This document shows positions 28,064-36,317 of a DNA stretch of 56,469 nt, one piece after another. Numbering within the stretch: the stretch's first letter is position 1; every line of letters begins with the position of its first letter. This DNA is from Mycolicibacterium austroafricanum (GTDB taxonomy: Bacteria > Actinomycetota > Actinomycetes > Mycobacteriales > Mycobacteriaceae), in contig NZ_CACSIP010000002.1 in NCBI RefSeq assembly GCF_902705885.1, forward strand, positions 1 to 56,469, read 5' to 3'. A program made the position numbers and the translations under genes. The notes beneath the pieces were generated by a model. The model was not told the DNA's origin. It did no database searches and saw only the letters and a list, made by a program, of their open reading frames with translations.

Positions 28064-28881
28064 GCACCCTGTTGAATCTGTTGGATGTGACCGCCGGATC
28101 CGAGGACACCTGGCGGGGCCAGGGCAGTGGCCCCGCGGGAAAACGGGCGTACGGCGGTCAGTTGGTGGCCCAGGCCCTGGCTGCGGCGTCCCGGACGGTG
28201 GACGCGGAGAAGTCGCCGACGAGCCTGCATCTGCAATTCCTGCGTGGGGGAGACGCGGGGGAGCCCATCGACTATCGGGTCGAGCGCGTTTTCGACGGCC
28301 GCACGGCGGCCTCCAGGAGGGTCGACGCGGTGCAGGACGGGCGGTTGCTCGCCACGGCGACACTGTCTTTCGCGGAAGCGCTACCCGGTCCCGAGCATGG
28401 TCTTCGCGGGGCGGCGCCGGAGGATCCGGAAACGCTGGCCCGCACCGGCCCTGCTGGTCCCGCGCCGTCGATGCCGCTGGACGAGCTCGACATCAGGGTC
28501 ATCGACGACACTTCCGGCGGCGAGTTCGTGCGCAGGTTGTGGTGGCGGGCGACGGTGGAGCTTCCCGCCGAGCCCCTGGTGCACACCCTGGTCGCGGTGT
28601 ATGTCACCGATGTCTACCTGATCGACCCTGCTTTGCAGGTGCATGGTCACTCCATGCGATCGAGGAGCCACCGAAGTGGGACCACCGATTCCTCCGCGTG
28701 GTTTCACCGCGGGGTCAGGGCGGACCAGTGGAATCTCTTGGAATGCCGCTCGCCCGCCGCCGGCCGCGGTCGCGGTGTTGTCACCGCGAGCCTGATCGGT
28801 CGCGACGGCGTCATCGCGGCGACCCTGGTTCAGGAGGGCCTGATCGCAGCGCGGGAACCTGCGTTGAATTCAGGGGCCTGA
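28060..28881 (+). CDS. TesB-type acyl-CoA thioesterase
   Basis: A double-hotdog thioesterase, 273 residues, that hydrolyses acyl-CoA to acid and CoA. The N-terminal hotdog shows GGQLVAQALAAASRTV and LHLQFLRGGDAGEPIDYRVE followed by DGRTAASRRVDAVQDGR, all characteristic. The second hotdog includes a SSAWFHR segment equivalent to the HSxWFH motif. It begins inside the CaiB gene stop. Its last 71 bases overlap, tail to tail, the convergent adenylation/acyltransferase gene. Confidence 0.9.
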   Translation: MSTLLNLLDVTAGSEDTWRGQGSGPAGKRAYGGQLVAQALAAASRTVDAEKSPTSLHLQFLRGGDAGEPIDYRVERVFDGRTAASRRVDAVQDGRLLATATLSFAEALPGPEHGLRGAAPEDPETLARTGPAGPAPSMPLDELDIRVIDDTSGGEFVRRLWWRATVELPAEPLVHTLVAVYVTDVYLIDPALQVHGHSMRSRSHRSGTTDSSAWFHRGVRADQWNLLECRSPAAGRGRGVVTASLIGRDGVIAATLVQEGLIAAREPALNSGA

Positions 28882-31336
28882 TCCGGCGTTCGGGCAGCCG
28901 TCTGCGCAGCCGGGTCACCGCCGCGGTGATCGCGATGCCGACGGTGATCGAGGCGACGACACCAAGAGCTCGGTAGCTGCCGAACAACGGATAGACCTGG
29001 TAGTGGGTCAGGTAGGTGTACAGCGAAGCCTCCGCGACGACGCCTGCGACGGCCGCCAGCACGGACGGGCAGCGCACTACGGGCAGCCAGATCAGCAGAG
29101 CGAGGCCGGAAAGCACCAGGGTCTCGCGCAAGGTGTCGCCGAAGTACCCATGCACACCGACCGCCAGCACCACTGACACCAGGACGCGCTGTGGGATCGT
29201 CGTCGCCTTCGCGACCGCCCAGCCCGCCGCGAAGAACCAGAAAGCCAACACCGTGAACCACGCGTCCCGACCGATGCCCAGACTCAGGACGTCGAACCGC
29301 AGCAGCGCGATGCCGCCCACCAGGAATGCGGTGGCAAGTGCGAACGAATGCCGACGCTCGAGGCGATCCATCGCCGGTAGCCAGAACAGCACCGTCAGTG
29401 CGACCAGGGTCCACACCAGCACCTCGACGAACCACAGCCGTCCCGCGGTCATGCTGTCGAACGGGCCGAGGAACTTGTTGGCCAGCAACAGGTTCGTCGG
29501 GTGGTAGTCATCGGTGATCACCAGCGCGATCGCGATCCACAGCACGGAGGGAACGGCGACCCACGCGATCGTGGTGCCCAGGTGCCGGATCCGATCCGTC
29601 CTCGGTACCGGCGTCAGGCAGAAGCGGCCGAAGTTGTAACCGGCGACTCCCAGCAGGATGTGGGCGCCGCCCCATAGTTCGAACAGTTCGGCGTGTGATC
29701 CGACGATGAGGACGATCGCGACCGCCCGCAGCGCGACGCTGGTCTCCAATGTGCTGCTCCACGATCGCCACCATCGGTGCGGCGGCGCGGGCTGTGCTTC
29801 GAGTTCACGAAGCGACAACCGCTGCCACTGCGCCGGGAGCCGGCCGAGTGCTCGTTCCAGCCGCACCGACATGGCCACGTAGGACAGCGAGTTGCCGCCG
29901 AGGTCGACAAAACTGGCATCGGGGTCGATGTCGTCGGGATCGAGGTGCAGCACGTCGGCGAAAAGCGCGCGTAGGTCCGTGTGCTGCTGGACGCCGGTGT
30001 CGGAAACCAGGGCACGTGCCGCCGGGTAGTCCGGCTTGCCCGACGTCAGCATCGGCAGCTCCCGCACCGCAGCGGCGGCCACGGCGCCGGCGGGAATGCC
30101 CGCCGCGTCGGCGGCCAGCTGCTGCAGGTCGCGCGGATGGTGGTCACCGGCGGCCACCACCGCGAGCTGCTCACCGTTGTCGGTGCACAGCGCACGTACC
30201 CCGTTCTCGCCCAACGTGGCCTCGACCTGAGCGAGATCGATACGCAGGCCGTACATCTTCACGAAACGGCTTCTGCGGCCGACGACTTCGTACAACCCGT
30301 CGTCGGCGCGGCGGGCGATGTCGCCGGTGCGCAGTGCGTCCACGCTGGACCCCAGGGACAGATCCTGCGGGCCATGGGCGTAGCCCATCATCACGTTGGG
30401 TCCGCGATACACCAACTCGCCGGTGCCGTCTTCGGCCCAACCGTCGACAGGCTCGATGGAAAACGACCCCCCCGGGATCGGCCGACCGATCGCCGAGGCC
30501 CGGCTGTGAGTGAGATCCGGTGGCAGATAAGCCATTCGGGCGGTCGCCTCAGTGGCCCCGTACATCACGAAGAGCTGCCAGCCCTGCTGTTCGGCAAGCG
30601 TGGCGAAGCGGCGAACCCGCTCGGCGGGCATCCGCCCACCGGCCTGGGTCAGATACCGGAGGTGCGGCAGGTGCATCGAGGCGAAGTCGGCCCTCTCGAG
30701 CAGTTCAAAGGTGTAGGGAACACCGGCGAACGTGGTGCCGCGGTGGCGTCGGAACAGTTCCCAGAACTCCTCATCGGCCACCGAGCGTTCGGTCAGGATG
30801 AGTGCGGCGCCCACCAGGAGATGGCTGTGGACAACCGACAGCCCGTAGCAGTAGGACATCGACAATGTCGTTGCCGCCCTGTCGGTGCCCTGGATCCCGA
30901 GGTACTTCGCGATGGCCGCCGCATTGGCGAGCAGGTTGGCCCGGGAGAGTCTGACCAGTTTCGGGGAACCGGTGCTCCCGGAGGTGGACATCAGCAGGGC
31001 GAGGTCTTCGTGCATCTCGTGGCCGGTGCCGGAGCGCAGGTGGGTGCCTGTCGCGTCGATCACGACATCGGGTTGGTAGGTGGTGATGACCGCGTTGTGG
31101 TCCCTCCCGGGAGGCCCGGGGATCACGACATGACCACCGGCCAATGCGCCGAGGTATCGGACCAGCGTGTCGACGTCGTTCCTGGTCTCGAGCAGGATAA
31201 GGCGGCGGTGCTCGCCCAGGTCGCGGGCGGCGGCGTCGACGTGGTCGGCGAGGTCGGCGTAGCTGAGTCGTTGCGACTCGGTCAGCACTGCGACGTTCTC
31301 GCCGTGTCGGCGCAGATGGTCGACCAGTGGGCTCAT
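28811..31336 (-). CDS. Adenylation - carrier protein - membrane acyltransferase fusion
   Basis: An 841-residue three-part protein. Residues 1-470 form an AMP-binding (ANL) enzyme: LLMSTSGSTGSPK, MYGATEATAR, LRTGDIARR and the late lysine in LTSGKPDYP. A carrier domain follows with the phosphopantetheine serine in DLGGNSLSYVAM. The last 290 residues have about nine hydrophobic helices and resemble acyltransferase family 3 membrane proteins. It may activate a small acid, hold it as a thioester and transfer it across or within the membrane. I chose ATG 31336; a GTG at 31408 in frame would add 24 residues. No good ribosome binding site decides this. Confidence 0.85.
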   Translation of the reverse strand: MSPLVDHLRRHGENVAVLTESQRLSYADLADHVDAAARDLGEHRRLILLETRNDVDTLVRYLGALAGGHVVIPGPPGRDHNAVITTYQPDVVIDATGTHLRSGTGHEMHEDLALLMSTSGSTGSPKLVRLSRANLLANAAAIAKYLGIQGTDRAATTLSMSYCYGLSVVHSHLLVGAALILTERSVADEEFWELFRRHRGTTFAGVPYTFELLERADFASMHLPHLRYLTQAGGRMPAERVRRFATLAEQQGWQLFVMYGATEATARMAYLPPDLTHSRASAIGRPIPGGSFSIEPVDGWAEDGTGELVYRGPNVMMGYAHGPQDLSLGSSVDALRTGDIARRADDGLYEVVGRRSRFVKMYGLRIDLAQVEATLGENGVRALCTDNGEQLAVVAAGDHHPRDLQQLAADAAGIPAGAVAAAAVRELPMLTSGKPDYPAARALVSDTGVQQHTDLRALFADVLHLDPDDIDPDASFVDLGGNSLSYVAMSVRLERALGRLPAQWQRLSLRELEAQPAPPHRWWRSWSSTLETSVALRAVAIVLIVGSHAELFELWGGAHILLGVAGYNFGRFCLTPVPRTDRIRHLGTTIAWVAVPSVLWIAIALVITDDYHPTNLLLANKFLGPFDSMTAGRLWFVEVLVWTLVALTVLFWLPAMDRLERRHSFALATAFLVGGIALLRFDVLSLGIGRDAWFTVLAFWFFAAGWAVAKATTIPQRVLVSVVLAVGVHGYFGDTLRETLVLSGLALLIWLPVVRCPSVLAAVAGVVAEASLYTYLTHYQVYPLFGSYRALGVVASITVGIAITAAVTRLRRRLPERRIRPLNSTQVPALRSGPPEPGSPR

Positions 31337-31419
31337 CGCAGACGCCGGGGCACCCGTTCGGGCGCTGGTCGCATCCAGGCAGTCCTTTCGGCGACAGGTG
31401 CCGAGCACCTGAGCTGAGG

Positions 31420-31433
31420 CTTACCGAAGTAAG
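31420..31433. promoter_or_regulatory. Short palindrome upstream of the fusion gene
   Basis: CTTAC and GTAAG form a perfect 5-bp inverted repeat with a 4-base centre, 84 bases before the chosen start of the adenylation fusion gene. It may be an operator, but the arms are short enough for chance. Confidence 0.25.
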
Positions 31434-31465
31434 GATACCGTCAGCTCAGTATCTGCCCAAAACGA

Positions 31466-32296
31466 TCACATGCGGCCGAAGCGGCTCCTGATGAAGCTGT
31501 ACCCGCCGAACGCGGCAATCCCCAACGCTGCGGCGATCAGCAGGAACTTGCCGAACGGCGCCTGACCCAGGGTCTTGATCGCGGCGTCGAGACCACTCGC
31601 CTTGGCCGGATCGGCCTGCAGGGTGGCGATGATGACGAGCAGTCCGGCGCCCGCGAGCACCAGGCCCTTGGCGACGAATCCGGTGACGCCGGTGGCGACG
31701 ATCGCGGTGCCGCCGGAGACTCGAAGATCGTCGAGGAACTTCTGCGTCACGCCCTTGTAGACGTGATACCCGCCCACGGCCACCACCGCCAGACCGACCA
31801 CGATCAGCACAGCCTTGCCCCACCCTGACTGCATCAGCTGAGCAGACATCCCTGCGTTCTGCTGGCCGCTGGACTCGCCGCTGCCCATCGCGAACCGCGC
31901 GGCGGACAGCGCGATGGCGAAGTTCGTGACGGCAACACCGAGAGATTGCACACTTCTCCACGCCGGGTTGTCGTCGTCTGAGCCGGAACGTTCCCCGGGC
32001 CTGGAGCCGACGACGGCCTCGGCGACGCGCCACAGGCCCAACGCGACCAGACCGGCTGCCGCGGCCCACAGCATGACCTTGCCGCCGGTCTGGCTGCCGA
32101 GGGTGGCCAGCGCGCCGGACTGATCGGCGTTCCCGCCGCCGCCGGTGAGCGCGAGCTGCAAGATGATGTAGCCGATCAGCAGATGCAGCACACCGCTGGC
32201 GGCGAAGCCCGCCCGCGCGATGTACTCGAAGGCGTCGCTGTCGGTGGCCCGGTCGGCGGCGCCTTGAACGGACTGGGATGCGGATCTGTTGCCCAT
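31466..32296 (-). CDS. DUF1206 membrane protein
   Basis: A 276-residue protein with about six hydrophobic segments arranged as three repeats, each with an aromatic/Gly motif (EYIARAGFAASGVLHLLIGY, FVAKGLVLAGAGLL, and AFGGYSFIRSRFG at the end). This is the DUF1206 architecture, common in actinobacteria, function unknown. It starts at ATG 32296 next to AGGAGGG on the coding strand. It lies upstream of and in the same orientation as the adenylation fusion, with 129 bases between them. Confidence 0.88.
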   Translation of the reverse strand: MGNRSASQSVQGAADRATDSDAFEYIARAGFAASGVLHLLIGYIILQLALTGGGGNADQSGALATLGSQTGGKVMLWAAAAGLVALGLWRVAEAVVGSRPGERSGSDDDNPAWRSVQSLGVAVTNFAIALSAARFAMGSGESSGQQNAGMSAQLMQSGWGKAVLIVVGLAVVAVGGYHVYKGVTQKFLDDLRVSGGTAIVATGVTGFVAKGLVLAGAGLLVIIATLQADPAKASGLDAAIKTLGQAPFGKFLLIAAALGIAAFGGYSFIRSRFGRM

Positions 32297-32384
32297 GAGG
32301 CCCTCCTGGTCGGCGGATGGCGCTGTATACCCCGGTTTTTACGCGGACGAAACTGACCGCCCCGGCGCCCGGTCTCGTGCCGGC

Positions 32385-32951
32385 TCAGCGGGGGGAGGCG
32401 ATGATCCGGGCGGCGGCCTCCACGGCGCTGTGCCGGTGGTGCGCTGTGGCGGGGCCGGTCAACGCCGGTCGTGGTCCCGGCCAGTGCGTCCACGCCATCG
32501 CGATCCCGAAGAGCAGGACCAGCAGTTCCTCCGGGTCCCATGTGGGATCGACGTGGCCGCTGTCCTGGGCGGTCCGAATCGCGGCAAACGTTTGGTCGGG
32601 TACGGTCGCGTCCGCCCCAGGGGGGTGGTCGAAGCCGATGCCTTCCAGCCGTGCCCAGGTCAGCATGCGCAGATGTTCCGGGTGTCGGTGGGCCACGTCG
32701 TGTAGGTCGCCGACGAACTCGGGCACCGCCTCGGGATTCAGGATCACCGCCCGGAACAGTTCGGCTCCATCGGCGGCAGCGACCTCACGGAAGAGGGCCT
32801 CTTTGTCGCCGAAGTGGGCGTAGAGGCGTTCCTTGCTGGCCTTGGCGGCACGAGCGATGCGGTCCACGCGGGCGCCTGCGAGTCCGTGGGCGGCGAACTC
32901 GGCACGCGCGGCGCGCAGGATCTGCCGGCGCAACTCGACACTGTTTCTCAC
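32385..32951 (-). CDS. TetR family regulator
   Basis: A 188-residue TetR protein. HTH: ARVDRIARAAKASKERLYAH with FGDKEALFREV (about residues 24-55). The GTG start at 32951 gives MRNSVELRRQILRAARAEFA. A longer open frame upstream is antisense to the acyltransferase gene. It is divergent from that gene, with a perfect palindrome in the 48-base gap, so it likely regulates both. Confidence 0.92.
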   Translation of the reverse strand: MRNSVELRRQILRAARAEFAAHGLAGARVDRIARAAKASKERLYAHFGDKEALFREVAAADGAELFRAVILNPEAVPEFVGDLHDVAHRHPEHLRMLTWARLEGIGFDHPPGADATVPDQTFAAIRTAQDSGHVDPTWDPEELLVLLFGIAMAWTHWPGPRPALTGPATAHHRHSAVEAAARIIASPR

Positions 32952-32967
32952 AGCTGGAGCATAGCCA

Positions 32968-32983
32968 AACGAACTGGTTCGTT
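32968..32983. promoter_or_regulatory. Palindromic operator between tetR and the acyltransferase
   Basis: AACGAAC and GTTCGTT form a perfect 7-bp inverted repeat around TG, 17 bases upstream of each divergent start codon. The AACGAAC half is typical of mycobacterial TetR operators. Binding here would block both genes. Confidence 0.7.
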
Positions 32984-32999
32984 CGGTACTGTGGGGGTC

Positions 33000-33872
33000 A
33001 TGAACCCGACCCCGGTGATCGACGCCATCATGAACCCGCCCTCGCGCGTCCGCGCGGTACGCCGGGCGGTCGACACCGTCATGGAGCGGATCGGTCCGCT
33101 GATGGATCTGTCCCGTCCGTACGTGGACGGTTTGGAGAACCTCCCGCGAGAAGGCCGGTTCCTGTTGGTAGGCAACCACACTCAAGGTGGTGGCGAGGTA
33201 CTGCTGATTCCCTACTTCGTCCGGCGCGAGATCGGCGCCAGGGTCCGCCCGCTGGCGGAGCGCCGGATGGGTGACCTTCCTGCCCCCATGGCGGACCTCA
33301 TCGCCGCGTACGGAGCGGTCATTGGTTCGCCGGAGACGGCACGCGAACTGATGCGGCACGACGAGACGATTCTGGTCTTTCCCGGTGGTGGTCGGGAAAT
33401 CGCCAAGTTCAAGGGCGAGGAGAACACGCTGCGCTGGCACGGCCGCGCCGGATTCGCCCGGGTCTCGGTGGAGAACAACTACCCGATCGTCCCGGTGGCC
33501 CTGATCGGGGGAGATGATGTGTACCGCAGCCTGATCACCCGGACAAGCCGACTGGGTCGCCTGAGTCTGGCTGCAGCCCAGAGGTTCTCGGGTACCAGTG
33601 ATATGGCGCCCCCGCTGATGCGTGGCATCGGACCCACGCTGATCCCTCGGCCGCAGCGAATGTATCTGCGATTCGGCGCTCCCATCGACACCACAAGGCC
33701 AGCGCGGATCGCCACAGACGAGTGGGTGAGCGCCGTCAAGGACAGGACCCAGCAGTCGTTGGAGGCGGCGATGGCAGACCTGCTGGACCTGCGTAGTGGC
33801 GATCCCTATCGCGAGCTGAACCCGTTGGCCTGGCGGCATGCGACTCGTCCTGCGGGCGCGCATTCGAGCTGA
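33000..33872 (+). CDS. Lysophospholipid acyltransferase family (PlsC-like) protein
   Basis: A 290-residue acyltransferase. Motif I is NHTQGGGE, a variant of the usual NHxxxxD with Glu later. Motif III is FPGGGREIAKFKGEEN, and VPVALIGGDD stands for motif IV. There is no obvious signal peptide. Similar proteins in mycobacteria transfer acyl groups to glycerol backbones. ATG 33000 is favoured by the divergent operator layout. The gene is followed by a convergent NTF2-fold gene. Confidence 0.88.
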   Translation: MNPTPVIDAIMNPPSRVRAVRRAVDTVMERIGPLMDLSRPYVDGLENLPREGRFLLVGNHTQGGGEVLLIPYFVRREIGARVRPLAERRMGDLPAPMADLIAAYGAVIGSPETARELMRHDETILVFPGGGREIAKFKGEENTLRWHGRAGFARVSVENNYPIVPVALIGGDDVYRSLITRTSRLGRLSLAAAQRFSGTSDMAPPLMRGIGPTLIPRPQRMYLRFGAPIDTTRPARIATDEWVSAVKDRTQQSLEAAMADLLDLRSGDPYRELNPLAWRHATRPAGAHSS

Positions 33873-33935
33873 ACCGCTCTTGACCTAGTTCCGTCAACGG
33901 CCGATGTCAGATATCTGGAACGCGCTCGGCTGTGG

Positions 33936-34319
33936 TCAGGGAATGAGTCGGCCGCCGAATGGGTTGTCCAGTGTGATCTTCCAGCTGTCGTCGGGCTGCT
34001 GGCGCAGCGTGGCCACCGACAGTCCGCTCTCTGCGATGGGTGAACCGTCGGGGGCGGTTCCGCGCATGGTCCACGGGGCGATGTGCACGGCGGTATCGCC
34101 GGTAATCATGACCTCGTGTCCGTTGTCGTAACGGAAGTCGGGTCGGACCGCGGCGAAGTCGGCGAACCCATCCCGCAGCTGCTGCTCACCTCGGGTCGGT
34201 TCACCTGGCGCGAAGGCCACCACCGCGTCCTCGACGTAGTAGGACAGCACGGCGTCGATATCGCCGCGTTCCAGGGCCGCGGTCATCGCCGAGACGGTGT
34301 CGATCACGTTCTGTTCCAT
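33936..34319 (-). CDS. NTF2-fold (SnoaL/DUF4440-like) protein
   Basis: A 127-residue protein with the helix NVIDTVSAMTAALERGDIDAVLSYYVEDAVVAF, a standard SnoaL start, and the second-half strands ending WKITLDNPFGGRLIP. ATG 34319 is preceded by AGGAAT on the coding strand. It is divergent from an HxlR-type regulator, which may control it. Confidence 0.85.
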   Translation of the reverse strand: MEQNVIDTVSAMTAALERGDIDAVLSYYVEDAVVAFAPGEPTRGEQQLRDGFADFAAVRPDFRYDNGHEVMITGDTAVHIAPWTMRGTAPDGSPIAESGLSVATLRQQPDDSWKITLDNPFGGRLIP

Positions 34320-34437
34320 CAGGATTCCTCGTGTGGGGGCTTCGTCGTGCAGATTTCGCCGGGGATGTGCTGGTGCCGACGGACAGAACCTAGCCCGAAC
34401 ATTTGGATAATGCAAATATTAAGGCTAAGCTCGGATT

Positions 34438-34890
34438 ATGAGACGTCCAGTGGGCAAGTCGACGTGTCCGATGAACATGTTTCTGGAGGTGTTCGGGGAC
34501 CCGTGGACACTATTGCTGCTGCGGGACATGCTGCTGGTCGGCAAACGACGGCCGGCGCAGTTCCTCGACTCCGCCGAGCAGATCTCCACCAGCGTGCTGT
34601 CGGACCGGCTCAAACGACTGGAAGCCGCGGACATGGTGCGCCGCGTCGGCGGCGGTGAGCGCAACCAGGTCCACTACGTGCCGACTGTGAAAGCGGTTGA
34701 CACGCTACCGGTGCTGTTCGAGATGGCCCTGTGGAGCATGGAACATGAACCGCTGGCCGCGCCGCTGCAACGAGTGATCACCCGCATCCGCGAGGACCCC
34801 GCCGACTACATCGCTGAGATCCGCGCCGAGCTCGCGCACGAGACCGATCTCCACGGCTGCGTCCCGGTCGAATCATCCTGTACCAGATGA
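34438..34890 (+). CDS. HxlR family transcriptional regulator
   Basis: A 150-residue winged-helix protein. The conserved CPMN cysteine at the N-terminus, GDPWTLLLLRDMLLVGKRRPAQF and SVLSDRLKRLEAADMVRR define the HxlR/MarR-like group, whose members often sense aldehydes or oxidants through the cysteine. Two further cysteines lie near the C-terminus (HGCVPVESSC). An AT-rich stretch (GCAAATATTAAGG) in the divergent gap is a plausible operator. Confidence 0.9.
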   Translation: MRRPVGKSTCPMNMFLEVFGDPWTLLLLRDMLLVGKRRPAQFLDSAEQISTSVLSDRLKRLEAADMVRRVGGGERNQVHYVPTVKAVDTLPVLFEMALWSMEHEPLAAPLQRVITRIREDPADYIAEIRAELAHETDLHGCVPVESSCTR

Positions 34891-35075
34891 GGATCGAGCA
34901 CCGAACCGGACAGAAGTAACTTGCGCCGCCGGGTAGTCGTCCTGTCGTCCCTGTTGATGCCGGATGCGTGCGCAGCATGAGCCGTTGCGTCGAGTCACTG
35001 TGGATGAAGTCTTGGTTGGGGATAACTGGGTGGTAGGGCGGCGGATCTGTCGTCGGTGCGCTGCAGGGTGGCGGC

Positions 35076-35447
35076 ATGACGAGAACAGAGAGCCGCAGGG
35101 AGATCGGGGCGATGGGCGAGCAGTTTGCCGTCGACCATGTGCAGCAGCTCGGGTGGCGGGTGCTCGCCCGCAACTGGCGGTGTCGTTATGGAGAGTTGGA
35201 CGTCATCGCTGTTGACGACACCGCGCACGCGGTCGTATTCGTCGAGGTGAAGACGCGCACCGGGGAGCAGTTCGGCGGCGTCGAGCAGGCGGTGACCCCG
35301 GCCAAGGTTCGCCGTCTGCGCCGGCTGGCCGGCCTGTGGTTGGCCCAGCAGCGTGGCAGTTGGTCGTCGGTGCGCATCGATGTCATCACGATCCGGATCG
35401 GCCGGTGCCGCACCCCGGAACTCACCCACATCCAGGGGGTGGGGTGA
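35076..35447 (+). CDS. yraN: UPF0102 protein YraN
   Basis: A 123-residue protein with an Holliday-junction-resolvase-like nuclease core: GAMGEQFAVDHVQQLGWRVL, then RYGELDVIA and VVFVEVKTRT, giving the conserved E, D and ExK residues. The exact role is unknown; DNA processing is usually inferred because the gene normally precedes comM and dprA. In this genome those genes do not follow within the window: the next 21 kb are catabolic. Confidence 0.93.
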   Translation: MTRTESRREIGAMGEQFAVDHVQQLGWRVLARNWRCRYGELDVIAVDDTAHAVVFVEVKTRTGEQFGGVEQAVTPAKVRRLRRLAGLWLAQQRGSWSSVRIDVITIRIGRCRTPELTHIQGVG

Positions 35448-35526
35448 TCCAGTTCCGGGAGCATGAATGACCGCTCAACGGAATCCCAGAGGCCAACTGG
35501 GAGCAGAGCCGCTAGCGTCCTGAACC

Positions 35527-36285
35527 GTGGGTGACGTCGAGCTCGTTCAGTACCAGGTGGCCGACCGGGTAGCGCTGATCACCCTCAACGACCCCGATCG
35601 GCGCAACGCGGTTAATCACACGATGTCGGCACTGCTGAAATCGGCGGTTGAACGCGCCGAATCCGACCCAGGTGTGCACGCGGTAGTACTGACGGGTGCA
35701 GGTAAGGCCTTCTGCGCAGGTGCGGACCTGAGCGTTCTCGGTGGTGCTGCCGAGGACGGCCTGCGGCGCATCTACGCCGGGTTCATGGCGGTCAGTCACT
35801 GTTGTCTACCGACCATTGCGGCGGTCAACGGTCCCGCGGTTGGTGCAGGCCTGAACCTTGCGTTGGCGGCAGATGTGCGCATCGCGGGTCCACACGCGAT
35901 GTTCGACCCCCGCTTTCAGCAACTCGGCGTCCACCCCGGCGGCGGCGCGACCTGGATGCTGCAGCGTGCGATCGGGCCCCAGGCCGCGCGGGCGGCCCTG
36001 TTGTTCGGTGTCCGATTCGACGCGGAAACCGCTGTGCGGCAAGGGCTGGCGTTTGCGGCCGCCGACGACCCCGTCGCAACGGCGCTGCAGCTGGCCCAAC
36101 AGCCGGGATCCGCGCCCCGCGACGTCGTCGTGGCAACAAAGGCGACGATGCGCGCCACCGCCGTTCCGGGGTTCGTGGATTCCGATCATCACGAGGCCGC
36201 CAAGGAATTGGAGCTCGGGCCGCAGGTCAGATCGATCCAATCGCCGGGGTTTGCGGCTCGTCTCACTCGCGCCCGCCGTCGGTGA
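35527..36285 (+). CDS. Enoyl-CoA hydratase/isomerase family protein
   Basis: A 252-residue crotonase. NDPDRRNAV, the oxyanion-hole segment [15 protein letters not shown] and [20 protein letters not shown] are all present. At the position of the first catalytic Glu stands [20 protein letters not shown], and HPGGGA replaces the usual PDGGG. The first gene of the catabolic island; it starts at GTG and converges with the acyl-CoA dehydrogenase gene at 36318. Confidence 0.9.
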   Translation: MGDVELVQYQVADRVALITLNDPDRRNAVNHTMSALLKSAVERAESDPGVHAVVLTGAGKAFCAGADLSVLGGAAEDGLRRIYAGFMAVSHCCLPTIAAVNGPAVGAGLNLALAADVRIAGPHAMFDPRFQQLGVHPGGGATWMLQRAIGPQAARAALLFGVRFDAETAVRQGLAFAAADDPVATALQLAQQPGSAPRDVVVATKATMRATAVPGFVDSDHHEAAKELELGPQVRSIQSPGFAARLTRARRR

Positions 36286-36317
36286 AACACCGTCCGTTGT
36301 GACGCCGGTTGCGCCGG

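Noticed and set aside
29981..31417. Open frame of 478 codons on the plus strand
   Set aside because: Antisense to the adenylation fusion gene, with biased composition and no motif.
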